The notes beneath the pieces are model-generated. The model had not been told where the DNA came from and did no database searches. It worked only from the letters and a program-made list of their open reading frames with translations. From contig NZ_LMSU01000001.1 in assembly GCF_001429625.1 (NCBI RefSeq), forward strand, positions 1,858,003 to 1,922,002: a DNA stretch of 64,000 nt, written 5' to 3'. Shown piece by piece: positions 16,510 through 24,120 of this stretch. Position 1 is the stretch's first letter, and each line of letters starts with the position of its first letter. The stretch comes from Nocardioides sp. Soil805. Its GTDB lineage: Bacteria > Actinomycetota > Actinomycetes > Propionibacteriales > Nocardioidaceae. The position numbers and the translations under genes were made by a program.

Positions 16510-18101
16510 GGACGCTCCACCAGCCAGCCGCGCAGCAGCGCGGCGACCTCGTCGGGCTGGCGCTCCACGAGGGCGACCAGCTCGTCGCGCATCCCGTCGA
16601 CGCCGGCGGGCACCGGGGCCAGCGCCAGCTGCGTGGCGGTGTCGTCGGCGCGCTCGGAGAGGGCGTGCAGGGCGACCCTCTCGGCCTGCTCCTGGCGCAG
16701 CTGCTCCACGACGTACGACGTGGCGTCCTCACGTGCCTGGGCGCTGCGTCGCGACCGGCGCCACGCCAGGCCGACCAGCAGCAGCACGACGCCGCCGAGC
16801 ACGCCGTTGCGGATCCAGGCGTTGCGGCTCGCCGCGGCCTCGGCCGCCTTGGCCTCCGCCAGGGCCGCCGCGTTGGCGTCCTCGACGGAGGTGTCGAAGG
16901 GCACGACCGACGTCGCGATCGTGTCGCCCCGCTCGACGTCGAGCCCGATGGCCGCCGAGACCAGGTCGTCGATCTCGGCGGCGTCCACGACCACCTCGGA
17001 GTTGGTGTCGACCACGACCGCGGCGTGCAGGGACCTGATCGACCCGGGCGCGGTCTCGGACTGCTCGACGACCTTGTCGATGCCGTTCTCGCGCACGGTG
17101 GAGGTGTTGCTGTAGCTGCCGTCCGTCCCGGCGCCGCCGGTCTCCAGCTGCGCGTCCGGTCCCACGACCCCGCCGGCGCCGCCGGGGGCGCCGTTGCCGG
17201 AGTAGGTCTCGTCCTGCACCGACTCCGAGAGGGTCGGCGCGTTCTTCTGGGAGCCGTAGGTGGTGGTCTCGGTGACCTTGCGGTCGAAGTCGAGGACGGC
17301 GGTCACCTGCACCGACGAGTTGCCGGGGCCGAACACCTGGTCCAGCAGCGTCTGCACCTTGGCGTTCAGCTGGTCCTGGTACTCCTCGACCTGCCGGTTG
17401 CGACCGGTCGTCATGCCGTCGGCGGGGTCGCCACCGTCGGATAGCACCCGTCCGGTGGAGTCGGCGACGGTGACCTTCGAGGGGTCGAGCCCGTCGATGC
17501 TGGAGGCGACGAGGTGCACGATCGCCTGCACCTGGTCGGGGTCGAGCTCGGTGCCGGCCCGCGTGTCGACCAGCACGGAGGCGGTGGCCGGGTCCTGCTC
17601 CTCGGCGAAGACCTGCTTGGGGGGCATGGCGAGGTGCACGACCGCGGTGTCCACGCTGTCGATGGCCTCGATCGTGGCGGCCAGCTCGCCCTCCATCGCC
17701 CGCTTGAAGTCGGTCTGCTCCTTGAACTGCGACGTGGAGATGTCCTGCCCGTCGAGGAGGGCGTAGCCGCCGTCGCTGCTGTGCGAGGGGATGCCCTCCC
17801 CGCTCAGCGCGATGCGGGTCGCGTACACGTCCTTGCTCGGCACCGAGATGGTGCCGCCTCCGCCGCCGATCTCGTAGGCGATGCCGTCCGCCTGCAGCTG
17901 CTCGACGACCGCGGACGCGTCCTCGGGCGCGAGGTCGGTGTAGAGCGGCGAGTACGACGGCGCGGAGGCCCAGCGGAAGACCATGAAGGCCGCGAGGAGC
18001 AGGGCCAGGCTGCCGACGACGGTGACGACCTTCTGCCCCGGCGTGAACAGCAGGAACGACCGGCGGTAGCGGTCCAGCGCGCGCGTGATCCCGGCCTTCA
18101 T
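16506..18101 (-). CDS. fliF: Flagellar M-ring protein FliF
   Basis: FliF forms the MS-ring, the base on which rod and switch assemble. The 531-residue protein has a first transmembrane helix at about 26-45 and the periplasmic ring domains with [51 protein letters not shown] and [21 protein letters not shown] Gly/Thr-rich insertion lies around 290-330. A second transmembrane helix lies at about 435-452, followed by the FliG-binding tail. It overlaps fliE and fliG by 4 bases or fewer. Confidence 0.96.
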   Translation of the reverse strand: MKAGITRALDRYRRSFLLFTPGQKVVTVVGSLALLLAAFMVFRWASAPSYSPLYTDLAPEDASAVVEQLQADGIAYEIGGGGGTISVPSKDVYATRIALSGEGIPSHSSDGGYALLDGQDISTSQFKEQTDFKRAMEGELAATIEAIDSVDTAVVHLAMPPKQVFAEEQDPATASVLVDTRAGTELDPDQVQAIVHLVASSIDGLDPSKVTVADSTGRVLSDGGDPADGMTTGRNRQVEEYQDQLNAKVQTLLDQVFGPGNSSVQVTAVLDFDRKVTETTTYGSQKNAPTLSESVQDETYSGNGAPGGAGGVVGPDAQLETGGAGTDGSYSNTSTVRENGIDKVVEQSETAPGSIRSLHAAVVVDTNSEVVVDAAEIDDLVSAAIGLDVERGDTIATSVVPFDTSVEDANAAALAEAKAAEAAASRNAWIRNGVLGGVVLLLVGLAWRRSRRSAQAREDATSYVVEQLRQEQAERVALHALSERADDTATQLALAPVPAGVDGMRDELVALVERQPDEVAALLRGWLVERP

Positions 18102-18415
18102 CCGACCTGCATCCGCATGATCTCGCTGAACGCCTCGATGGCCTTGTTGCGCACGGCGACGGTGAGCTTGGTCGCGACCTCCGCCTCGGTGGCGGCCAGG
18201 GTGTAGTCGTGGATGTTGGGCAGGGTGCCGGACGCCGCACGGACGGCGAGGCCGTCAGCCTTGTCCTGCACGCCCTCGAGCCGCTCGATGCCGTCGAGCA
18301 CCATGCTGCCGAAGTCGCTGCCGGGGCCGCTGGCCGCGGCGGGGGACGCCGGCGCCGACACCACGGGGGCGGCGAGGGGGGTGAAGCCGATGGCCTCGAT
18401 GCCGCCGATGCTCAT
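18098..18415 (-). CDS. fliE: Flagellar hook-basal body protein FliE
   Basis: FliE joins the MS-ring to the rod. It has 105 residues, with a variable Ala/Pro-rich first third, then [20 protein letters not shown] and the conserved C-terminus containing [33 protein letters not shown]. It overlaps flgC and fliF by 4 bases each. Intact and the normal family length. Confidence 0.94.
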   Translation of the reverse strand: MSIGGIEAIGFTPLAAPVVSAPASPAAASGPGSDFGSMVLDGIERLEGVQDKADGLAVRAASGTLPNIHDYTLAATEAEVATKLTVAVRNKAIEAFSEIMRMQVG

Positions 18416-18807
18416 CGACCCTGTCCGATCTGCAGTGCCGCGCCGTAGGTGTCCTGGGCGGTCTTGGTGACCTGGACCGATGCCTGGAAGCCGCGCTGGG
18501 CCTGCACGAGCGACGTCATCTGCACGGACATGTCCATGGCCGGGGTGCGGACCATGCCGTCCGCGTCGGCGAGCGGGTGGTCGGGATCGTGCACCAGCAG
18601 CCCCTCGGCGTCGCCGAGCTCGATGCCCGCGACGTCGACCCCACCCTCGGGGCGGGCGGTCGCCACCACCATCTGCGCCTGGAAGGCGTCGTCGCTGGTG
18701 GCCGTGACGGTGTTGGCGTTGGCAATGTTGTGGGCGAGCGCGTCGAGCCAGGTCTGGTGCATGCCCAGGCTGGAGTTGGCGATGCGCAGCATGTCGAAGG
18801 CGCCCAT
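18412..18807 (-). CDS. flgC: Flagellar proximal rod protein FlgC
   Basis: This is a proximal rod protein. The 131 residues carry the rod-protein N-terminal motif ([20 protein letters not shown]) and the C-terminal motif with [32 protein letters not shown], the two ends that form the axial D0 helices. It is slightly shorter than enteric FlgC. The start overlaps the flgB stop by one base and the stop overlaps fliE. Confidence 0.94.
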   Translation of the reverse strand: MGAFDMLRIANSSLGMHQTWLDALAHNIANANTVTATSDDAFQAQMVVATARPEGGVDVAGIELGDAEGLLVHDPDHPLADADGMVRTPAMDMSVQMTSLVQAQRGFQASVQVTKTAQDTYGAALQIGQGR

Positions 18808-19166
18808 CAGAAGGACCCCGCCGCGGTGGTGATGAGGGCGAAGTGGTCGGAGGCCGCGCGCGTCATCATCTGGTACTGGAACTGGGTCTGCACCGCGGAG
18901 AGCGACTCCTGGCGCAGGTCGACGTTGTTGCCGTCGGTCCCCACCGGCGCGTTGGAGGCCTGGGTCGTCGGGGCCACCCCGTCGGCGGACATCTCCCCGC
19001 GCTGCATCGCGGCACGCAGCGAGGTCTCGAAGTCGACGCTCGTCGCCCGGAAGCCCGGGGTGTCGACGTTGGCGATGTTGTCGGCGATCACGTTCTGCCG
19101 GGTCGCCAGGCCGTCGAGGGCCGAGGCGAGCACCGACGAGACGGCATCGGGCATGCCGAGGGACAC
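18807..19166 (-). CDS. flgB: Flagellar proximal rod protein FlgB
   Basis: FlgB is the first rod protein. It has [34 protein letters not shown] near the N-terminus and a C-terminal [22 protein letters not shown] chose the GTG at 19166 because GGAGGAG lies 5 bases upstream of it; an ATG four codons later is possible. This gives 119 residues. It heads the long flgB-to-flgE operon and has a sigma-28-type promoter about 60 bases upstream. Confidence 0.93.
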   Translation of the reverse strand: MSLGMPDAVSSVLASALDGLATRQNVIADNIANVDTPGFRATSVDFETSLRAAMQRGEMSADGVAPTTQASNAPVGTDGNNVDLRQESLSAVQTQFQYQMMTRAASDHFALITTAAGSF

Positions 19167-19233
19167 GCGTTCTCCTCCAGGAGAGGTGGTGCCGGTCCTT
19201 CGGCGGGGGGTGAGCGGTCCGTGCTCACCCTCC

Positions 19234-19261
19234 GCATCGGCGCCACGCGTGCGGTGTTGAG
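19234..19261 (-). promoter_or_regulatory. Sigma-28-type promoter of flgB operon
   Basis: The minus strand reads CTCAAC (19261-19256), 14 bases, then GCCGATGC (19241-19234). The predicted +1 is G at 19226, giving a leader of 60 bases to flgB. It lies in a 254-base gap that also holds the DevR-like palindrome at 19300-19313. I see no gene in this gap. Confidence 0.72.
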
Positions 19262-19299
19262 GAGTTGTGGAGAAGTCAACAGGCCTGCCACACGAGTCG

Positions 19300-19313
19300 G
19301 GGACCTTGGTCCC
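19300..19313. promoter_or_regulatory. DevR/DosR-like palindrome upstream of flgB (box A)
   Basis: The sequence is GGGACCTTGGTCCC, a perfect 6-base dyad around TT. It fits the core GGGAC-N4-GTCCC of the DevR/DosR box. A second copy (box B) is upstream of fliA. In both cases another palindrome, CCCG-NN-CGGG followed by YCATGCCGG, lies at the same distance to the right, so the conserved block is about 58 bases long. Confidence 0.6.
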
Positions 19314-19420
19314 GGTCGGCACCACCCGGCCGGGTCATGCCGGCTGGTCCGACCAGGTGGTCACACCCGTGACGGCCGTGCGATCAGGGCCCGCGGTGAG
19401 GCGGGCGGTCAGGCAGGCGG

Positions 19421-19777
19421 TCAGGCAGAGACGTCGACGTACGCCGGCGCGGAGGTCGCCTCGGCGAAGGCCGTGCGGCGGACGCGGGCCAGTCCGGCGC
19501 GGGTGTCGGCCATCGCCCGGACGAGTCCCTCGCGCAGGGCCGCCTGACGTCGCTCGAGCTCGCGGGCGCGCCCGACGAGCGCCTCGGGGAGGGGTCCGTC
19601 CACGGCGAGTGGCGTCCACGTGCCGACCCCGGCGTCGCGACCGATCTCGAGGTCCGCCTCGAGGTCGGCGAGCATCCGCTCGGAGATCCGCACGTCGGCC
19701 TCGAGGCGGTCCAGCACGGTCTCCCAGGCGACCATCAGGTGGGCCGTGCCCTCCTCCTCGACGATCAGGGCGCTCAC
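19421..19777 (-). CDS. Hypothetical flagellar protein, FliT-like export chaperone candidate
   Basis: This is an unassigned 118-residue protein, mostly helical, with heptad-like stretches (WETVLDRLEADVRISERMLADLEADLE, then ARELERRQAALREGLVRAMADT). I recognise no family motif. Its place directly after fliS, with GTG at 19777 overlapping the fliS stop as GTGA, is where fliT (the FliD chaperone) lies in many bacteria. That position and its size are the only support for the FliT suggestion. A longer frame upstream would overlap fliS. Confidence 0.6.
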   Translation of the reverse strand: MSALIVEEEGTAHLMVAWETVLDRLEADVRISERMLADLEADLEIGRDAGVGTWTPLAVDGPLPEALVGRARELERRQAALREGLVRAMADTRAGLARVRRTAFAEATSAPAYVDVSA

Positions 19778-20151
19778 GCCAACGTCGCCGTCTCGAGGGC
19801 GGCCTGGCGCCACGCGTCGGCCAGGCCGACGATGAGGTCGAGGCACTGCGCGGTCACCGTCGCGTCGCGTCGCACGTTGGCCTGGACGAGCTGGACGAGC
19901 AGGTGCGAGTAGAGGCTGCTGAGGGCCTCGGCCCCGTCCCACAGCTCGGGGCGCAGGCTGCTCTGCAGCTCGGCGACGATGTCCTGCGCGTGCAGCAGGT
20001 GGCCGTGCGCGGCGGCGTGGTCGCCGGCACGCTGCGCCATGATGGCGCGACGGCAGTCCAGGACGAGCCGGTCGTAGAGCATGACCAGCAGCCGCGCGGG
20101 GCTGGCGGTCTGGACGGAGGCCGTCGTGTAGGCCGATGCAGCGTTGGTCAT
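19774..20151 (-). CDS. fliS: Flagellar export chaperone FliS
   Basis: FliS is the flagellin-specific export chaperone. The 125-residue helical protein has the family pattern at its start (SAYTTASVQTASPARLLVMLYDRLVLDCRRA) and ends in a variable tail. It lies 12 bases downstream of fliD. In FliW/CsrA systems FliS also helps time flagellin secretion; fliW and csrA are about 6 kb away. Confidence 0.94.
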   Translation of the reverse strand: MTNAASAYTTASVQTASPARLLVMLYDRLVLDCRRAIMAQRAGDHAAAHGHLLHAQDIVAELQSSLRPELWDGAEALSSLYSHLLVQLVQANVRRDATVTAQCLDLIVGLADAWRQAALETATLA

Positions 20152-20163
20152 GGGGTGCCTTCC

Positions 20164-21504
20164 TTAGCTTCCCGATGTCGTGAGGGAGGAGATCTGGCCG
20201 GACAGCCAGGAGGACTGGCTGTTCATCCGGCTCAGGGCGGTCTCCAGGGCCGTGAACTGACGAGTGAGGGTGGTGCGCCGCAGCTCGAGACGGATGTCCC
20301 ACGCCTCGATGCCGTCGTCGAGCCGCTTGATGGACTCGTTGCGGCCGGTGATGGCGGTCGTGAGGATGCCGGTGGTGCGGTCGGTGGCCGCCTTGGCGGC
20401 CTCCGCGACGCGGGCGACGAAGCCGGTGCCGCCGGCGGTCATCCGGGTCTGCACGGCGGTGGGGTCGGCCTCGTACGCCTTCCGGAACGCCGCCTCGTCG
20501 AGGACGAGCCGGCCGCTCCGGTCGGTCTGGACGCCCAGGTCGGCCAGCGTCGTGCCGTCGCCGGGGAAGACGCTGGCGAGCAGGCGGTCCCGCACCTCGC
20601 GCACCCCGCGGTCGCCGGAGAGCGGCCCGCTCGACCCCGCGACGCCGCCGGAGCGGCTCTGGGTGTCGATGTCGGCGAGCGCGGCGTTGACCGCGTCCAC
20701 GAGGCCCTTGAGCGACGTCGCCAGCGTGGCCGGGTCACGGGCGAGGGTCACCTCCGCGGTGGCGCCGGGCGCGGTGCCGGCCGCGATCGTGACGGACACC
20801 CCCGCGGCCAGGTCGGTGAAGGTGTTGGTCGAGGACGTGGCCACGATCGAGTCACCGACGGTGACCTGGGCGTCCCGGCCTGCCCGCAGGGTCGCCCCCC
20901 CGAGGAGCGCCGAGCCGTCGACCGCGTCGGTGAGGGTGTAGTCCGAGGCCGCCCCCGTGGCGGCGGACTCCACCACCAGCCGGTAGGCGTCGGTCCCGAC
21001 CTTGACGGCGGTGGCCCGCAGGCCGGTGGCGTTGGCCGGGTCGTTGATCGCGGTGACCAGGCCCTGGAGCGTCCCGTCGGTCGTGAGGTCGACCGCGGCG
21101 GTGCCGTCGAGGCGGTCGAGGCGGACCGTCGCGGGCACGGCGCCGGCGGCGTCCAGCCCGACGGCGGTGGCGTGCTCGAGCCGGTGGCTCGCCGCCGTCC
21201 GGTCGACGCGCAGCGAGAACGAGCCGGGCCCGGCCGTGCCGGTCGTGGTCACCGACACCTTGGCGTCGGTCGACGTCGCGGCGACCGCGGCCCAGGTGGC
21301 GGGCTTGGCGAGGTCGGCGGCGCGGGTCGCCAGCGCGGCGATCTTGGTGTTGAGGGACTGGAGGATCGAGACGACGGACTTCTCGCTGTTCGCACGGGAC
21401 TTCAGGCGCGTCTGCTGGGCCGCCTCGAGCTGCATGAACTGCTCGATGATGGTGGCGGTGTCCAGGCCGCTCCCCAGGCCGCTGATGCTGGCCGCTGGGC
21501 TCAT
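20164..21504 (-). CDS. fliD: Flagellar filament cap protein FliD
   Basis: FliD is the filament cap (hook-associated protein 2) that folds exported flagellin. The 446 residues have ASISGLGSGLDTATIIEQFMQLEAAQQTRLK at the N-terminus, central beta-rich domains with repeated TTGTAGPGS/VDRTAASHRLEHATAV-type cap motifs, and a C-terminal coiled coil (IEAWDIRLELRRTTLTRQFTALETALSRMNSQSSWLSGQ). The ATG at 21504 is chosen because it begins the conserved domain. Confidence 0.95.
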   Translation of the reverse strand: MSPAASISGLGSGLDTATIIEQFMQLEAAQQTRLKSRANSEKSVVSILQSLNTKIAALATRAADLAKPATWAAVAATSTDAKVSVTTTGTAGPGSFSLRVDRTAASHRLEHATAVGLDAAGAVPATVRLDRLDGTAAVDLTTDGTLQGLVTAINDPANATGLRATAVKVGTDAYRLVVESAATGAASDYTLTDAVDGSALLGGATLRAGRDAQVTVGDSIVATSSTNTFTDLAAGVSVTIAAGTAPGATAEVTLARDPATLATSLKGLVDAVNAALADIDTQSRSGGVAGSSGPLSGDRGVREVRDRLLASVFPGDGTTLADLGVQTDRSGRLVLDEAAFRKAYEADPTAVQTRMTAGGTGFVARVAEAAKAATDRTTGILTTAITGRNESIKRLDDGIEAWDIRLELRRTTLTRQFTALETALSRMNSQSSWLSGQISSLTTSGS

Positions 21505-21554
21505 CGTCGTCCTCCCTCGTTCCCCGTCGTGGGGCCGCCGCTCCCGGGTGGTGG

Positions 21555-21585
21555 CGGGTGGACCGCGGAGACCGCGGCCCACCCG
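21555..21585 (-). terminator. Hairpin between fliC and fliD
   Basis: A 14-base inverted repeat (13 of 14 paired; arms 21555-21568 and 21572-21585, 3-base loop) starts 30 bases after the fliC stop. It could terminate most fliC transcripts or protect their 3' end. The gap to fliD shows no sigma-28-type promoter, so fliD may depend on read-through. Confidence 0.65.
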
Positions 21586-21614
21586 TCACCGTGGGAGAAG
21601 CTGGCCGGTCAGCC

Positions 21615-22412
21615 TCAGCGCAGCAGCGAGAGGACGCCCTGCGGGGCCTGGTTGGCCTGCGCGAGCATGGCCGTGCCGGCCTGGGACAGGATCTGCGAGC
21701 GGGTGAAGCTCATCATCTCGGCCGCCATGTCGGTGTCGCGGATCCGCGACTCCGACGCCGAAAGGTTCTCGATGGCGACGTTGACGTTGTTGATGGTGTG
21801 CTCGAAGCGGTTCTGCGTGGCACCGAGCTCGGCCCGCTGGCCCGACACCTTGGTGATCTCCGCCTGGACGTCGTCCGAGGTCGAGGTGGTGATGTCGAGG
21901 GCAGCGATGCTGGTCTTGAAGTCGCCCGTCGCGGTCGCCGTGATGTCGATCGTGTCGGTGCTGGCGTAGCCGACCTGGAAGGTCTTGGCGGTGCCGTCGA
22001 ACAGGGCGTCGCCGTTGAACTTCGTGTTGTCCTGGATCCGGCCGATCTCCGTCTTGAGCTGGCCGAACTCGGCCGCCAGCGCAGTCTTGGAGTCGGCACT
22101 CTGGGCACCCGAGTTGTACTGGACCGACAGGTCGTTCATGCGCTGCAGCATGGAGTGGACCTCGGTGAGCGCGCCTTCAGCCGTCTGCACGAGGCTGACA
22201 CCGTCCTGCGCGTTGCGGGCACCCATCTTGAGACCGCCGACCTGCGAGCGCAGGCCCTCGGAGATGGCGAGGCCGGCCGCGTCGTCGGCGGCGCGGTTGA
22301 TGCGGAAGCCGCTGGACAGCTTCTCCAGCGACTTGGACATCTGGCCCTGGGTGACCGACAGGTTGCGGTAGCTGTTGACCGCGTCGATGTTCTGGTTGAT
22401 GCGAAGACCCAT
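21615..22412 (-). CDS. fliC: Flagellin FliC (short type)
   Basis: FliC is the filament subunit. At 265 residues it consists almost only of the D0/D1 ends. The N-terminal domain has LRINQNIDAVNSYRNL, EKLSSGFRINRAADDAAGLA and GLKMGARNAQDGVSLVQTAEG. The C-terminal domain has RAELGATQNRFEHTINNVNV and SRIRDTDMAAEMMSFTRSQI. The variable middle is small (about 130-185) with Thr/Asp repeats. ATG at 22412 has GGAAGGA 7 bases upstream. It has its own sigma-28-type promoter and a leader with CsrA-type sites. Confidence 0.97.
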   Translation of the reverse strand: MGLRINQNIDAVNSYRNLSVTQGQMSKSLEKLSSGFRINRAADDAAGLAISEGLRSQVGGLKMGARNAQDGVSLVQTAEGALTEVHSMLQRMNDLSVQYNSGAQSADSKTALAAEFGQLKTEIGRIQDNTKFNGDALFDGTAKTFQVGYASTDTIDITATATGDFKTSIAALDITTSTSDDVQAEITKVSGQRAELGATQNRFEHTINNVNVAIENLSASESRIRDTDMAAEMMSFTRSQILSQAGTAMLAQANQAPQGVLSLLR

Positions 22413-22418
22413 GATGGA

Positions 22419-22467
22419 TTCCTTCCGTGGTTATGGGATCGAGCTGGAGTCCGTCCGTGGACTCCGT
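22419..22467 (-). promoter_or_regulatory. fliC leader with predicted CsrA-binding hairpin
   Basis: One base after the predicted +1 (22468), the RNA starts ACGGA and folds into a perfect hairpin. The stem GGAGTCC (22465-22459) pairs with GGACTCC (22452-22446) around the loop ACGGAC. A further ACGGA (22428-22424) is joined to AAGGA of the Shine-Dalgarno (GGAAGGAA, 22426-22419). CsrA is known to bind GGA in hairpin loops and at ribosome sites. csrA and fliW are in the adjacent operon. Binding here is inferred. Confidence 0.65.
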
Positions 22468-22475
22468 CGAGGTGC

Positions 22476-22503
22476 TGTTCGGCCGGTCGTGGCCCCACGT
22501 GAG
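22476..22503 (-). promoter_or_regulatory. Sigma-28-type promoter of fliC
   Basis: The minus strand reads CTCACG (22503-22498), 14 bases, then GCCGAACA (22483-22476). The predicted +1 is G at 22468, giving a 56-base leader. It lies in the 122-base gap between fliA and fliC. The -10 has AA in place of the T seen in the other copies. Confidence 0.75.
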
Positions 22504-22534
22504 GGATCGACCGGAAGTTTTTTCCCGTGGTCGC

Positions 22535-23380
22535 TCAGGCGCTGGTGGCGACGCGGTGCCGCACCGGGCGCAGGGCCGCGGCGTGCCGCTCGGCGACGGC
22601 GGCGAAGTAGCTCTCGCGCCGGCGGGCCGCGACCCCGCCGGGACGCTCGTGCTGCGGCACCAGGTGCGGGTCGAGCTGGGAGTTGATGCCGTCACGGAGC
22701 AGGACCATCGCCTCGGCCCGCAGCTGGGACACCCGGGACTCGGTCACGCCCAGCTCGGCGGCGAGCTCCGCCATGGGCTGCTCGTCCAGGAAGTAGCCCT
22801 CGACGACGCGTCGCAGCCGCTCGGGCAGCTCGGCGATCGCCTCGCCGAGGTAGCCGAGCAGCTCCTGGTGCTCCAGCGCCCGCTCCGGGGTGAGGGACGC
22901 GGACGCCAGGGACTCGGCGTACGACCCGTGCTCGTCACCTGCCTCCAGCGAGAGCACCTGGGCGCGCGCGAGGTCCTCGCGGTTGGCCACGACCTCCTCG
23001 AGCGGCAGGCCGAGGGCGCTGGCCACCTCCGCGTCGGTCGGCACCCGTCCGAGGGAGTGGGTGAGGCGGGTCCTGGTCTCGTCGAGGTCGCGCGCGCGGC
23101 GGCGCACGGCACGCGTCGCCCAGTCGACGCTGCGCAGCTCGTCGAGCAGGGCCCCGCGCACGCGCGTCGAGGCGTAGCGGGCGAACGGGACCCCGCGCTC
23201 CGGCTCATAGGCCCGCGCGGCCAGCACGAGGGCGGCGAGTCCCGCGGAGGTGAGGTCGTCGCGGTCCACGTGGCCCGGCACCCGCGCGAGCGTCTCCCGG
23301 ACGAGGTGACCCACGAGGGGGATGTGGGAGGTCACCAGGTCGTCTGAGGAGGGCACGGAGGACGGGCTGTTGCTGGGCAC
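22535..23380 (-). CDS. fliA: Flagellar RNA polymerase sigma-28 factor FliA/WhiG type
   Basis: This sigma-70-family group 3 factor directs late flagellar genes. The 281-residue protein has region 2 (HIPLVGHLVRETLARVPGHVDRDDLTSAGL, YEPERGVPFARYASTRVRGALLDELRSVDWA), region 3 (SLGRVPTDAEVASALGLPLEEV) and region 4 (LPERLRRVVEGYFLDEQPMAELAAELGVTESRVSQLRAEA). The RVRGALLDELRS stretch is typical of FliA/SigD/WhiG. After region 4 comes a 40-residue basic tail with histidines. It lies just upstream of fliC, and its expected -10 (GCCGAT) occurs at six flagellar genes here. Confidence 0.95.
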   Translation of the reverse strand: MPSNSPSSVPSSDDLVTSHIPLVGHLVRETLARVPGHVDRDDLTSAGLAALVLAARAYEPERGVPFARYASTRVRGALLDELRSVDWATRAVRRRARDLDETRTRLTHSLGRVPTDAEVASALGLPLEEVVANREDLARAQVLSLEAGDEHGSYAESLASASLTPERALEHQELLGYLGEAIAELPERLRRVVEGYFLDEQPMAELAAELGVTESRVSQLRAEAMVLLRDGINSQLDPHLVPQHERPGGVAARRRESYFAAVAERHAAALRPVRHRVATSA

Positions 23381-23453
23381 CTCGGAAGTGTTGATGTCCC
23401 GTAGACGTTGCGTTGACGAAATGTGGACGAAGGGCCGTCGGTGGGATCCATCG

Positions 23454-23467
23454 GGGACCGTGGTCCC
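23454..23467. promoter_or_regulatory. DevR/DosR-like palindrome between fliA and flgN (box B)
   Basis: The sequence is GGGACCGTGGTCCC, a perfect 6-base dyad around GT. Like box A it is followed rightward by CCCG-NN-CGGG and YCATGCCGG at the same spacing. It lies about 74 bases upstream of the fliA start. In both copies the orientation relative to the leftward gene is the same, which suggests control of flgB and fliA rather than flgN. The rest of this gap shows no gene. Confidence 0.6.
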
Positions 23468-23547
23468 GACGGGCCTGACCCGAACGGGCCATGCCGGACT
23501 GGCTCACCCCGCGACCCGGTGATGGTCCATACCGGACACCCGAACGC

Positions 23548-23575
23548 CTCAGGTCCGGGCCGCGGCACCCGATGT
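23548..23575 (+). promoter_or_regulatory. Sigma-28-type promoter of flgN-flgK-flgL operon, predicted leaderless
   Basis: The plus strand reads CTCAGG (23548-23553), 14 bases, then CCCGATGT (23568-23575). Seven bases further, at 23583, lies an in-frame GTG. The geometry is identical to the fliM promoter, including the GTGACG at the predicted +1. Confidence 0.7.
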
Positions 23576-23582
23576 GTCCACC

Positions 23583-24119
23583 GTGACGCGCACCGACGAC
23601 ATCATCACCGGCACAGGGAGAGTGGACGCCACGATGGAGGCGATGGAGCGGCTCTCCCTGGTGCTCTGGCGCGAGCGCGAGCTGCTGGACGAGCTGCACT
23701 ACAAGCTCGAGGTCGAGCAGCTGGTGCTGGCCAGCGGCCGCAGCCGCTGGCTCGCCGCTGCCGCCCGCGACATCGACGCGCTGCTGGCGACGATCCGCCA
23801 GACCGACGTGCTGCGGGCGGTGGCCTCGGACGAGGCGGCCGCGGCGACGGGCATGTCCAGCAACCCCAGCCTGGCCGCGCTGGCCGAGGCGGCGGACGAG
23901 CCGTGGTCGACGATCCTGGCCGAGCACCGCGCGGCGTTCGTCGCCGCCACGGCCGAGATCAGCGCCCTCGCGGACTCCAACCGGCACCTCATCTCGGCCG
24001 GCTACCGCTCCGCGCGGGAGACGCTGCTCTCGATGGGTGAGTCCACCGACGGCTACACGGCCGAGGGCGCGGCCACCGCCGAGCCGCTGCGCAACCGTCT
24101 CGTCGACCGGAGCCTGTGA
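23583..24119 (+). CDS. flgN: Flagellar export chaperone FlgN
   Basis: FlgN is the chaperone for the hook-filament junction proteins FlgK and FlgL, both encoded directly downstream. The helical protein (178 residues from this start) has the FlgN-like opening MEAMERLSLVLWRERELLDELHYKLEVEQLVLASGRSRWLAAAARDID. The frame is open from a GTG at 23574, but that codon lies in the -10 element. GTG at 23583 matches the predicted +1. An ATG at 23634 after GGGAG is also possible. The stop is one base before flgK. Confidence 0.88.
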   Translation: MTRTDDIITGTGRVDATMEAMERLSLVLWRERELLDELHYKLEVEQLVLASGRSRWLAAAARDIDALLATIRQTDVLRAVASDEAAAATGMSSNPSLAALAEAADEPWSTILAEHRAAFVAATAEISALADSNRHLISAGYRSARETLLSMGESTDGYTAEGAATAEPLRNRLVDRSL

Positions 24120-24120
24120 C

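Noticed and set aside
13783..17115. 1110-codon plus-strand open frame over fliF-fliI
   Set aside because: It is antisense to four well-supported flagellar genes, is rich in Arg/His/Asp/Gly repeats, and has no domain.
22504..22534. T-run CTTCC-type hairpin after fliA as an intrinsic terminator
   Set aside because: The TTTTTT run is on the plus strand, so in the fliA transcript it is an A-run within a loop, not a U-tract.
23574..23582. Upstream GTG start for flgN
   Set aside because: It lies inside the -10 octamer (23568-23575) of a promoter with the same geometry as five others, so it would not be in the mRNA.
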